Shown here: positions 53,239-61,946 of the stretch, in pieces | Layout: each line of letters begins with the position of its first letter | How positions within the stretch are numbered: the stretch's first letter is position 1 | NCBI GenBank assembly: GCA_031378345.1 | Contig: JANNDY010000124.1 | Coordinates: forward strand, 62,001-126,000 | Length of the DNA: 64,000 nt | Origin: Emticicia sp031378345 | GTDB lineage: Bacteria; Bacteroidota; Bacteroidia; Cytophagales; Spirosomataceae | Direction: 5' to 3' | The notes under the pieces: generated by a model | Database searches by the model: none | The model's input: only the letters and a program-made list of their open reading frames with translations | What the model was told of the DNA's origin: nothing | Translations under genes and position numbers: made by a program

Positions 53239-53694
53239 ATGTTCAAAAAACTACTTTTAATATTTTCGTTGTTTGTTTTTACGAAAAATGCTCACGCACA
53301 GGCATTTACTTATTATCCTTTCAATTCTATTTTTTCGGTGGCAACTAATCCAAATAAGGCAGTTTGGGCAGATTTTCGTTTCCAAATGAACACATATTTT
53401 TCTTCTTTAAGTACCGAAATCTCGCCAATGATTAACCTTAATAAGGCAGAAAGAGCAAAGTTTTACATTGGCGTAGGCGTAAAAGCCAATTTTTTGAACT
53501 ACTTAAATACCGATAAAAGTAAACAATCACCATTAGAAGGGTATTCTCTAAATGTTGGTGTGAGAACTTCCCCGATTCAGAAACTACCCAAATTTCAACT
53601 CGTTTTTGAACTTTCTCCTTATTCCAATAAAAATTTCGATTTAGGTGTTTTTCGAGCAAATCTTGGTTTGGGCTATGTTTTAGGAAAAAAATAA
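53239..53694 (+). CDS. Small exported protein, possible outer-membrane barrel
   Basis: 151 residues from ATG 53239 (in-frame upstream starts lie before the promoter). Signal peptide ending KNAHAQ. Alternating hydrophobic strands and the terminal LGLGYVLGKK suggest a short beta-barrel. No family named. Confidence 0.6.
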   Translation: MFKKLLLIFSLFVFTKNAHAQAFTYYPFNSIFSVATNPNKAVWADFRFQMNTYFSSLSTEISPMINLNKAERAKFYIGVGVKANFLNYLNTDKSKQSPLEGYSLNVGVRTSPIQKLPKFQLVFELSPYSNKNFDLGVFRANLGLGYVLGKK

Positions 53695-53750
53695 CAATAA
53701 ATATACATTTGAGGGCGTTTTTAGTTTTTAATGAACTAATTGCCTTTAAA

Positions 53751-54179
53751 ATGAAAACTTTTGCTACCTTAACAATTGCCCTTTTGAGTTTTTCTGTTTT
53801 CTCTCAACAAAAAACTGCCTACATTCCTCGACCAGTTGTATCTTTTTTTATCAATGGAAAAAATGCTGATAACCAAAAAGTAATTACTAAAACTGATACA
53901 CTTTTGGAGGTAAAGGCAATTTTGATTGGAGAACAAAAGCAAAAAATGCCTAATATGACCTTCTTGATTAGTGAAGTTGAGGTTTTATTAATTCATAATG
54001 ACAAAAAAATGGCAGGTTTAGTTATTACCGAAGGAAAAGGAAGCCTTGCTCCGCTTAATAGACTTGTTTCTCACGGCGACCAATATCAATTTGTGGTACG
54101 AGGCATAAAATTCCTAAATGAAGGTATTTTCACTGATATTGGCACAGGTGATGTTATCAGAAATTATGTTTTTGAATAG
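53751..54179 (+). CDS. Exported protein of unknown function
   Basis: 142 residues from ATG 53751. Signal peptide MKTFATLTIALLSFSVFSQQ. The rest is beta-rich; RLVSHGDQYQFVVRGIKF vaguely recalls the C-terminal domain of GldM-like proteins, too weak to name. It is convergent with the S41 protease gene. Confidence 0.55.
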   Translation: MKTFATLTIALLSFSVFSQQKTAYIPRPVVSFFINGKNADNQKVITKTDTLLEVKAILIGEQKQKMPNMTFLISEVEVLLIHNDKKMAGLVITEGKGSLAPLNRLVSHGDQYQFVVRGIKFLNEGIFTDIGTGDVIRNYVFE

Positions 54180-54183
54180 AAAA

Positions 54184-54246
54184 GTACAACGGTTTTCCTA
54201 AACCGTTTTTTGTTTTGAATGTAGACGGTTTAGGAAAACCGGCATA
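54184..54246. repeat. Paired TACGACGG-family hairpins; shared terminator
   Basis: CGGTTTTCCTAAACCGT (54190-54206) and its exact complement (54225-54241); each is itself a hairpin, and GTAC/ATAC ends frame the pair. Lies between convergent genes. Confidence 0.65.
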
Positions 54247-54253
54247 CTTTTTT

Positions 54254-55903
54254 CTACAATTTTATAGCTTTTCCAAATTGCTTCATGGCTGTTTCTACGA
54301 TTTTATCTTGCCCATAAATGATTTGATAAAATTCATTATTCAAGCCATTTTTCACATTTCGTTGCCAAATATGGCGAGCAATCGTTGCTTTTATTTGTAA
54401 TTTTATAAACTCTTTTGAAAGGTTATAATCATTAGCAATAAACTTAATTTCGGAGCTATTTGCTAACTTTTTTACATTTTCCATCATCGCTTCATTTACT
54501 TCAAAATCCTTCAAAAAGCTATTAAATGTTTGCTTTTCAAGGCTTTTTCGATTTTCATTGGCATAACTTAGGGCATATTCTCGCAAGATGTTTTTGCCAT
54601 AAAGTTCGAGCAAATATTTGGTAATATGGCTTGTATCTCGTGGCACAAATACATCGGGCGTAACGCCACCACCACCATAAACGATTCTGCCACCATTAGT
54701 TTTGAATCGCATTTTTGGGTTGTTTTTTATGCTATCTGCAATAAAATATTCGCCCGATTTGCTTCGCTCTTCGAGTTCGTGTTCATAATTGTCCAAATTT
54801 CCTTTGGTATAAGGTTTTTGAATACTTCGCCCACTTGGAATATAATAACGGGAAATTGTCAGACGTAATTCTGAGCCATCAGAAAGTTGAATTGGCTGTT
54901 GAACCAAGCCTTTTCCGAAAGTTCGGCGACCAACAATCAAGGCACGGTCATAATCTTGTAAAGCTCCCGAAACAATTTCGGAGGCAGAAGCACTGCCTTC
55001 ATCAACTAAAACTACGATTGAGCCTTTCTCAAACATTCCATCTTTTTCGGCATAAGTTTTTCGGTTATTTCGGCTATCTTTTCCATCGGTATAAACAATT
55101 ACGCCTTTTCCGCCTACCAATTCATCAACAATATCGGTTGCTCTGTCCATGTAGCCGCCAGGATTTCCACGCAAATCAAGCAATAATTGCTTCATTCCTT
55201 GTTTTTGTAGTGAGCCAAGATGTTGTTTAAATTCGTCATAAGTTGTTTCGCCAAAACGATTTATTTTGATATAAGCTGTCTTTTTATCTTCCATAATATA
55301 GGCTGCATCAATGGTATATTGCGGAATTTTATCTCTGACAACTGTAAATTTCAATAAGTCTTTGAAGCCTCTTCGCTTGATTTCGAGCTTTGCCTCCGAA
55401 CCACGTTTGCCACGAAGATTTGCAAAAATATTGCTACTATTCGACTCTTTTCCTGTCAAATTCTTGCTATTTGCCTTAATAATGGCATCTCCACTCTGAA
55501 TCCCGACACTTTCGGAAGGTCCGCCAGCCAAGGGCGTAACTACATAAACCGTATCATTGAAAACATTAAACTCAATGCCGATTCCATCAAAACCACTTTC
55601 GAGTTGCGAGCGTGCAATATCAGCTTCTTGCGGAGGAAAATAATAGGTATGTGGGTCCAGTTTTTCGAGCATCTTTGTTATAGAATAGTCCACCAGCGAA
55701 TCTGTATTGACACTATCAACATAACTGCGATTGATATATGTCAAAATTTCCTTAAATTTGGTCGTGCTACGAGTAACATCGCTTCCAGCACTTCGTCCAC
55801 CAAAAAACGTAGCACCAATTAATATTCCCGCAGCGAGTGTTGCACCAACAATTATAGGCGTGCGAATAGTTGTTTGACTATTTTGTATTTTATTTTCTTC
55901 CAC
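54254..55903 (-). CDS. S41 (C-terminal processing) peptidase
   Basis: 549 residues. N-terminal membrane helix (about 14-35), PDZ domain (103-170), then the protease core: LLDLRGNPGG (241-250), the catalytic serine within GSASASE (303-309), and the catalytic K331 in TFGKG. It is the Bacteroidota CtpA/Prc type, anchored in the inner membrane and facing the periplasm, cutting envelope proteins at their C-termini. Ends beside a shared terminator. Confidence 0.92.
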   Translation of the reverse strand: MEENKIQNSQTTIRTPIIVGATLAAGILIGATFFGGRSAGSDVTRSTTKFKEILTYINRSYVDSVNTDSLVDYSITKMLEKLDPHTYYFPPQEADIARSQLESGFDGIGIEFNVFNDTVYVVTPLAGGPSESVGIQSGDAIIKANSKNLTGKESNSSNIFANLRGKRGSEAKLEIKRRGFKDLLKFTVVRDKIPQYTIDAAYIMEDKKTAYIKINRFGETTYDEFKQHLGSLQKQGMKQLLLDLRGNPGGYMDRATDIVDELVGGKGVIVYTDGKDSRNNRKTYAEKDGMFEKGSIVVLVDEGSASASEIVSGALQDYDRALIVGRRTFGKGLVQQPIQLSDGSELRLTISRYYIPSGRSIQKPYTKGNLDNYEHELEERSKSGEYFIADSIKNNPKMRFKTNGGRIVYGGGGVTPDVFVPRDTSHITKYLLELYGKNILREYALSYANENRKSLEKQTFNSFLKDFEVNEAMMENVKKLANSSEIKFIANDYNLSKEFIKLQIKATIARHIWQRNVKNGLNNEFYQIIYGQDKIVETAMKQFGKAIKL

Positions 55904-56013
55904 TTTTTTGCTTTTGATTTAATATTTGTTCGTACTTTTAGAAACAGTTTCTTGTGCAAATAAATTACACAAAGCTGCATAAAAATTCTTTTTCAACCCA
56001 ATTTACTAAAGAA

Positions 56014-57138
56014 ATGTCTGAAAATCAATCACGTAGGTCTTTTTTACAAAATCTCGGTGTCGGACTTGGCACTACTGCCGCAGCTTTTGCTGTGCCTTCT
56101 ATCATGGCGATTCCTGAAGCTAAAGCTCAAAAAGATGAGAAAAAACTTGGAGTTGCACTCGTTGGTTTGGGTAGTTATGCCAAAAACCAATTGGCAGTTG
56201 GTTTAGAAAATGCCAAAAATTGTTATTTGGCAGGAATCGTAACAGGCACACCAGCAAAAGCAGAAGAATGGAGTAAAAAGTACAATATTCCTGCAAAAAA
56301 CATCTATAATTATCAAAATTTTGATGAGATAATCAAAAACAAAGACATTGATATTGTGTATGTCGTTACGCCAAATTCGCTACACAAAGAGTTTGTGGTG
56401 CGTGCAGCAAAGGCAGGAAAGCACGTGATGTGCGAAAAGCCAATGGCAACTTCGGTAGCAGATTGTGAAATAATGATAAAGGCATGCCAAGATGCAGGTG
56501 TGCAGTTGGGCGTTGGTTATCGCCTACATTTTGAGCCATTTACGCAAGAAGTGATGCGTTTGGGTCAGAAAAAAGTCTTTGGCGATGTACGATTTATGCA
56601 AACAAATTTTGGCTTCACCATCGGCGACCCAACACAATGGCGTTTGAAAAAAGCAATGGCTGGCGGTGGACCTTTGATGGACGTGGGCATTTATTGCGTG
56701 CAAGCTTCTCGCTATGTTACTGGCGAAGAGCCACTTTGGGTAACGGCACAATTTGGACCAATTACTGACAAAGAAAGATTTAAAGATGTAGAAGAATCGG
56801 TTTCGTGGCAAATGCAGTTTCCAGGCGGAGCAATGGTCAATGGTTTTACTTCGTACAAATCAAATATTGAGCAATTATATGTTTCGGCAAATAAAGGGTC
56901 GTTTCAATTAAGTCCCGCTTATTCTTACGGGCCATTGAAAGGACGCACGCATGAAGGCGAGCTAAAAATGCCAGTAGTACATCATCAAACTGTAATGATG
57001 GAAGAAATTTGCAAGGAATTTCTTGCCACAAAGACCTTCCCGAAGCATATTGATGGAAATGAAGGCTTGCGGGATATGAAAATTCTGATGGCAATTTTAG
57101 AAGCTGCCGAAACTGGCAAGAGGATTAGTTTAATATAG
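56014..57138 (+). CDS. Tat-exported Gfo/Idh/MocA oxidoreductase
   Basis: 374 residues from ATG 56014. Twin-arginine signal SRRSFLQNLGVGLGTTAAAF. Rossmann part LGVALVGLGSYAKNQ; motif HVMCEKPMATS; C-terminal GGGPLMDVGIYCVQASRYV. Glucose-fructose oxidoreductase-like; substrate not known. Shorter and only distantly related to the protein at 24936. Confidence 0.88.
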   Translation: MSENQSRRSFLQNLGVGLGTTAAAFAVPSIMAIPEAKAQKDEKKLGVALVGLGSYAKNQLAVGLENAKNCYLAGIVTGTPAKAEEWSKKYNIPAKNIYNYQNFDEIIKNKDIDIVYVVTPNSLHKEFVVRAAKAGKHVMCEKPMATSVADCEIMIKACQDAGVQLGVGYRLHFEPFTQEVMRLGQKKVFGDVRFMQTNFGFTIGDPTQWRLKKAMAGGGPLMDVGIYCVQASRYVTGEEPLWVTAQFGPITDKERFKDVEESVSWQMQFPGGAMVNGFTSYKSNIEQLYVSANKGSFQLSPAYSYGPLKGRTHEGELKMPVVHHQTVMMEEICKEFLATKTFPKHIDGNEGLRDMKILMAILEAAETGKRISLI

Positions 57139-57300
57139 ACAAAAGAAATTAGACAAGAGAAGTTAGCTAAAAGATAAGAATTAGAACTTTTTTCATTCTC
57201 ATATCTTTTGTCTAAATTCTCGTTTCTTTGCAAGCAAACCTTTTTCCCACTTTTACCGTTATCTATTTTTAAAAACAAATCAATAAAAACAAACAACAAA

Positions 57301-58128
57301 ATGAAAAAAATCTTTGTACTTTTCTCTCTTTTAATGTCAATGGGAGTGATGGCTCAAAACATCAAAACTCCAGCACCGAGTCCAACCCAAACTATCAAGC
57401 AAGATTTTGCATTGTCTTCAATCGAAGTAGTTTATTCTCGTCCAAGTGCTAAGGGTCGTACTATTTTTGGTGATTTAGTACCTTACGGAAAAATGTGGCG
57501 TACTGGTGCCAATGGTGCAACAAAAATAACTTTCGGCGAAGATGTAAAAGTAGGTGGTGTGTCTGTAAAAGCAGGTTCGTATGCACTTTATACTGTTCCT
57601 GGCAAAGATGAGTGGGAAATCATCATCAACAAAGGCGTAAATAATGGTGGTCTGAATGGCTACAAAGCAGAAGACGATGTAGCAAAATTTAAAGTAAAAG
57701 CTGAAACTTTACCTTTCAATGTCGAAACTTTTACAATTATGTTGTCAGACCAAACCGCTTCTTCTTTAAAAGTTTATGCAATTTGGGGAAATATAGAAGC
57801 TGGGTTTTCGGTTGAAGCTAACATTGATGCTAATATCATGAAGCAAATTGATGGTGCAATGAATGTTGATAATCGCCCGTATTTTGCAGCAGCAGGTTAT
57901 TATTTTGACAATGGAAAAGACATGACAAAAGCATTAGAATGGGCAAATAAAGCAGTTGATGCTCAGCCAAAAGCCTATTGGGTAATGCACTTAAAAGCAA
58001 AAATACAAGCGAAAATGGGCGACAAAGCAAGTGCAAAAGCAACGGCTTTGAAGTCAATCGAATTGGCAAAAGAAGGCAAAAATGATGATTATGTTGCTTT
58101 AAACGAAAAATTGATTGCAACTTTGTAA
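57301..58128 (+). CDS. DUF2911 family exported protein
   Basis: 275 residues from ATG 57301; signal peptide MKKIFVLFSLLMSMGVMAQ. The DUF2911 signature is VVYSRPSAKGRTIFG ... VPYGKMWRTGANGATKITF, and the C-terminal 100 residues are TPR-like (ALEWANKAVDAQPKAYWVMHL). Widespread in Bacteroidota, function unknown. Followed by a strong terminator. Confidence 0.9.
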   Translation: MKKIFVLFSLLMSMGVMAQNIKTPAPSPTQTIKQDFALSSIEVVYSRPSAKGRTIFGDLVPYGKMWRTGANGATKITFGEDVKVGGVSVKAGSYALYTVPGKDEWEIIINKGVNNGGLNGYKAEDDVAKFKVKAETLPFNVETFTIMLSDQTASSLKVYAIWGNIEAGFSVEANIDANIMKQIDGAMNVDNRPYFAAAGYYFDNGKDMTKALEWANKAVDAQPKAYWVMHLKAKIQAKMGDKASAKATALKSIELAKEGKNDDYVALNEKLIATL

Positions 58129-58145
58129 GGAAAAACAATTCTTGA

Positions 58146-58178
58146 AAAACGCACTTTTTTGCTAAAAAGGTGCGTTTT
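58146..58178. terminator. Bidirectional terminator after the DUF2911 gene
   Basis: AAAACGCACTTTTTT / AAAAAGGTGCGTTTT stem with T-runs on both strands; serves the convergent LuxR-type gene too. Confidence 0.85.
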
Positions 58179-58179
58179 T

Positions 58180-58992
58180 TTATGGCGTAAACCAACTATT
58201 TATCAATGCTTTGGCGGTGAGTTCTGCCATATTTTTCACCTCACATTTACTGAACATACTTGTTCGGTGATGCTTCACTGTATTTTCGCTGATGCCCAAT
58301 TCATGGGCAATTATTTTTATACTTTTTCCTTTGGCAATGAGTTCAAGTACCTTCTTTTCAGCTTGACTTACTGGCAAAGATTTAGTTTGGCGAATAATTC
58401 CTTCATGAATCGGAATATTCTTCATATCTGCCGAATTAGTTGTGTCTAATAGAAAAAAGCGAAGTTTTGGCTCAGGGTCGAGGTGCGAAATATCGGTAAT
58501 TAAGTCAAATTGAAAAACACCGTTTCCCATTTTATCAAAAAACAAAGTCGAACTTTGCTGCAAAGCATGAAACGTGCTTCCATCTTTTCGTATAAACGGA
58601 TAGGTGTGCGACGACTTAATATTTTTGCGATTTTCGATAGGTTGCGAATAAAAATAATACCAAAACAACTCAGCCGATTGTACGGTAGCCAAAAGATTTT
58701 CGGCATCTGTAAATCGAGCTGCTTGAATAAACGAAGCATTGGTCATTTCTTCAATCGTATAGCCCGTCATTTGCTCTAAAGCACCGCCTACTTTTATCCA
58801 TTTGGCATTTTTCATGTCCGAAATAAACCAACAATAAGTTCCTACGGCATAAATACGCTCAATGGTTTCGATAAACGAAAAGTTATTGAGATAGCTTTCT
58901 AAATTAGGGTCTCGTGGCAAATATTCATAAAAACTTTTTAGTTTTTTATAAATTGATTTTATATCATTGCTTATACTGATTGTTTTTTTCAT
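58180..58992 (-). CDS. PAS-domain LuxR-type regulator
   Basis: 270 residues from ATG 58992 (a TTG 24 bases upstream is less likely). PAS region (GTYCWFISDMKNAKWIKVGG ... LEQMTGYTIEEM) and C-terminal LuxR helix-turn-helix KGKSIKIIAHELGISENTVKHHRTSM. Same layout as the regulator at 9989-10780. Divergent from the OmpA gene; a perfect palindrome lies between them and is the likely binding site. Confidence 0.82.
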   Translation of the reverse strand: MKKTISISNDIKSIYKKLKSFYEYLPRDPNLESYLNNFSFIETIERIYAVGTYCWFISDMKNAKWIKVGGALEQMTGYTIEEMTNASFIQAARFTDAENLLATVQSAELFWYYFYSQPIENRKNIKSSHTYPFIRKDGSTFHALQQSSTLFFDKMGNGVFQFDLITDISHLDPEPKLRFFLLDTTNSADMKNIPIHEGIIRQTKSLPVSQAEKKVLELIAKGKSIKIIAHELGISENTVKHHRTSMFSKCEVKNMAELTAKALINSWFTP

Positions 58993-59040
58993 AGCTTTAT
59001 AAGTAGTTTTCTTCAAAATTACACTTTATTTTGAAAAAAT

Positions 59041-59090
59041 CAATAGCACAATTGTGCTATTGACAATGTGTTTATTTTCAAATAGCTTTG
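59041..59090 (+). promoter_or_regulatory. Palindromic operator and promoter of the OmpA gene
   Basis: Perfect 22-base palindrome (CAATAGCACAA and its complement, 59041-59062) whose last TTG (59060-59062) is the -33 element; 20 bases later TAGCTTTG (59083-59090) is the -7 box. Binding there would block the OmpA promoter; candidate ligand is the divergent LuxR-type protein. Confidence 0.65.
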
Positions 59091-59126
59091 TGTAGGTTTT
59101 AATAAATCTTAAAAAAAACTTTTTCC

Positions 59127-60233
59127 ATGAAAAAAAACTTATTTTTCTGCTCATTGTTTTCTATCAGTTTTTTACTGACCAATGCCCAAGTTTCCGAAAA
59201 AACTTACGCCAAATTTGACTTTATTCCTGGCGAACAAGTATTATTTGAAGATAATTTCTTGGGCGAAAGTGCCGACGAAATTCCCTCGCATTGGGTTTTG
59301 GCGAAAGGAAAAGTAGAAACCGTAAAAATAAATGGCGAAATGGTGATGGGAATGTTAGATGCCTCGCCCGCTGCCTACCCTCGACTAAGTGGCAAAAAAA
59401 CTTTTTCTAATCGCTTCACTTTGGAGTTTGATTATTTGCTAAAAAACAATTCAAAAAAATGGATAACCGCCGTAGATGAAGGAAATATCGGAACGGATAA
59501 AATACAAATTCAGTTTGCCAATGATGCCGAAATGGACAAAGTGAAGGAACAATTGGGCGATTTTGAGAGTAATATCGAAATTACTTCTTTTGGCGAGGTT
59601 TCATTCAAAACATTCAGAAGTCAATATCGAGGAGGAAAACCAGTGCCTGACCATGATAATTTGTACGAAGATTTGTGCGATAAATGGGTTCATGTGTCGG
59701 TCGCCGTTACCGAAAAATCGCTGAAAGTTTACCTCAATAGCGAAAGAGTTTTGAATGCACCTATTCAGTCAGGCGTTGTTTCTTCGTTCCAATTATTGAG
59801 CGATGGCACTACCTACGAGTATGGTACACAGGTATTTATCAAAAATGTAAGAGTAGCCGCTGGCGGTGCCGACCCTTACAAAACCCTCACAACTGATGGG
59901 AAAATCATCGCACGAGGCATCAATTTTGATGTGGCAAAAGCTACGCTAAAACCCGAAAGTTTGGGGGCAATCAATTCGATTCTAAGTATTTTGAAAGAAC
60001 ACCCTGAACTCAAATTTGAAATTGGCGGGCATACCGATTCAGATGGTGATGATGCTTCAAATCTAAAACTTTCGCAAGAAAGAGCCGATGCCGTGAAAGC
60101 CAAATTAGTAGAATTGGGCGTTGCTCCTGACAGACTAAGCACCAAAGGCTACGGCGAAACCAAGCCCATGGACGATAACAAAACCTTTGAAGGAAAAGCC
60201 AATAATAGAAGAGTAGAATTTGTAAAAATTTAG
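59127..60233 (+). CDS. OmpA-family outer-membrane protein
   Basis: 368 residues. Signal peptide ending TNAQ. N-terminal 230 residues are beta-rich and include a laminin-G-like sandwich (FTLEFDYLLKNNSKKWI). The C-terminal OmpA domain binds peptidoglycan: FDVAKATLKPESLGAI, FEIGGHTDSDGDDASN, LSQERADAVKAKLVELG, KANNRRVEFVKI. It heads three exported-protein genes; a palindrome and LuxR-type regulator sit upstream. Confidence 0.9.
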   Translation: MKKNLFFCSLFSISFLLTNAQVSEKTYAKFDFIPGEQVLFEDNFLGESADEIPSHWVLAKGKVETVKINGEMVMGMLDASPAAYPRLSGKKTFSNRFTLEFDYLLKNNSKKWITAVDEGNIGTDKIQIQFANDAEMDKVKEQLGDFESNIEITSFGEVSFKTFRSQYRGGKPVPDHDNLYEDLCDKWVHVSVAVTEKSLKVYLNSERVLNAPIQSGVVSSFQLLSDGTTYEYGTQVFIKNVRVAAGGADPYKTLTTDGKIIARGINFDVAKATLKPESLGAINSILSILKEHPELKFEIGGHTDSDGDDASNLKLSQERADAVKAKLVELGVAPDRLSTKGYGETKPMDDNKTFEGKANNRRVEFVKI

Positions 60234-60274
60234 TTAAATTTATAGGAAGATTTAACCCATAAATACAAAAAAAC

Positions 60275-60931
60275 ATGAAAACACTGCATTTTTTATACTT
60301 TTTACTAATTTCAGTAAGCACTTTTGGACAACTTTCCAACGAAAACTCTATGAGTGTCATGCTTGATAGCAAGGAGTTTAAAACCCAACCTCGCCAAATA
60401 AAAATTGGTAATTATGCCTATTTTACAGGAAATGCTACCAAACCCGACAAAATGCTCAGAATTTGGCTCGGAGATTATTATGGTCGCTCGGCGGTTGAAT
60501 CTGGTACTTATTTGATTGTAAATGCAGATAACCCTGATACTAAGGAAAACATCAAAAAAGCACAAGATTTGGGCAAATATAAGGGAATAGCAGCTATCAA
60601 ATATGTTGAAGAAACAAAAACTCCTCGCATGGAATACCACATGGGAGAATCTCAAAATAATGACGAAACCTTAGAAGTAAAAGCAGGTACAGATGGCTTT
60701 ATAGAAGTAACTTTTAGTGCAACATTGACAGGAACTTACTGGAAAGAAAAAGCATCAGCAACGGTTTTTGGTGGTTTGGGTCGAATCAAAGATAAAATTG
60801 AGAGCAAAGTAATTACTTCGGCAACTGGTTTTGATTCTGACATTGACCCCGAAGGAAATGGCTACAAAAAACAAGACAATAAAGATACGATTGTACTGAA
60901 AGACGGAAAAATGAAATTGAAGAAAAACTAA
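60275..60931 (+). CDS. Exported protein of unknown function
   Basis: 218 residues, signal peptide MKTLHFLYFLLISVSTFGQ. Beta-rich, with a conserved-looking GFIEVTFSATLTGTYWKE strand pair. Starts 42 bases after the OmpA stop, thus probably cotranscribed. No family recognised. Confidence 0.65.
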   Translation: MKTLHFLYFLLISVSTFGQLSNENSMSVMLDSKEFKTQPRQIKIGNYAYFTGNATKPDKMLRIWLGDYYGRSAVESGTYLIVNADNPDTKENIKKAQDLGKYKGIAAIKYVEETKTPRMEYHMGESQNNDETLEVKAGTDGFIEVTFSATLTGTYWKEKASATVFGGLGRIKDKIESKVITSATGFDSDIDPEGNGYKKQDNKDTIVLKDGKMKLKKN

Positions 60932-60969
60932 TAGTTTTAACTATTTGTTCAAATTTTAATCTAAAAACC

Positions 60970-61788
60970 ATGAAGAAAACACTATTGATTTTAATTTTAT
61001 CGGCATTTATAGCCATGAAAACTGCCGATGTTTTCAGCGATTTGGGTATTTCAAAAGAACAAGCCCAAGATTATGTAACAAATGACATTACCAGTGGTTA
61101 TTTGAATTTGCCTAATAATGCCCGTAAGATTCCGATGAGTGGGCGTGCCTCTATTGTGCAAGTGATAGGCATTTTTGCCAAAAATTATGTAAAAACCGAT
61201 GATTTCAAAACTCGTTATACTGAATGGTGGAAAGGTCAAGAACCGACCAAACCACAAACCCCAGAAGACAAAAACGCCGAGAGAAAACAACAAGAAGAAG
61301 AATCTAAAATAGGACAAGCACAAAGCTTAGAGAATCTTAAAAAGCAAGTTGCCGAAACCAAAGATGCTGTGGTGAAGAAGCAACTGCAAGAAATGCTTAT
61401 CATGTCCATTAAGATACAAGCCGACATGAAAGTACAAATGGAATCGCCTGATTATAAGAAAGCAATGAAAGATGCCAATGAAATGATGCAAAAAATGGAA
61501 GCCGAACAATACGCAACTGATTTGGGTCAATACCAAGAAAAGTATAAGCAATGGCAAGAAGAAAAGAATCCAGATGTTTTATTGAAAAAAGATTTGCAGA
61601 GATTTTTGACCGAAACCGAAGACATTAATTTCAACGCTCAATTAATTACAGACCCAAATGGCAAAAAAGAATTTGCCAAAGAGGAATATATACAAAAAAG
61701 TATTTATTGGAAACAGGCGTTTCGGTCAGGAAAACCAACGATTGATGCAGCTCGTAGTATTGCCAAAGAATGGTTGAAAGAATTATGA
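60970..61788 (+). CDS. Hypothetical protein with Lys/Glu-rich middle
   Basis: 272 residues. Short hydrophobic N-terminus (MKKTLLILILSAFIAMKTA), then a 60-residue fold and a long Lys/Glu/Gln-rich helix (AERKQQEEESKIGQAQSLENLKKQV). No known family. The last gene of the OmpA group, 38 bases after the previous stop. Confidence 0.6.
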   Translation: MKKTLLILILSAFIAMKTADVFSDLGISKEQAQDYVTNDITSGYLNLPNNARKIPMSGRASIVQVIGIFAKNYVKTDDFKTRYTEWWKGQEPTKPQTPEDKNAERKQQEEESKIGQAQSLENLKKQVAETKDAVVKKQLQEMLIMSIKIQADMKVQMESPDYKKAMKDANEMMQKMEAEQYATDLGQYQEKYKQWQEEKNPDVLLKKDLQRFLTETEDINFNAQLITDPNGKKEFAKEEYIQKSIYWKQAFRSGKPTIDAARSIAKEWLKEL

Positions 61789-61850
61789 CAAAAAAGCACA
61801 ATAAATTCAATAAAAATCAATTTCCACTAAATAAAAATTATCCAAAAAAT

Positions 61851-61882
61851 ATTGATTTGGCAAATAAATTATCCTAATTTTG
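61851..61882 (+). promoter_or_regulatory. Promoter of ahcY
   Basis: ATTG (61851-61854), 20-base spacer, TAATTTTG (61875-61882), matching TAnnTTTG; the 5' leader is about 57 bases. Confidence 0.6.
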
Positions 61883-61946
61883 TTCGTTATTTAGAAAAAG
61901 CAACTAAATAAAGAATTTTAAAAGGATAATTTAACTTATATCAATA

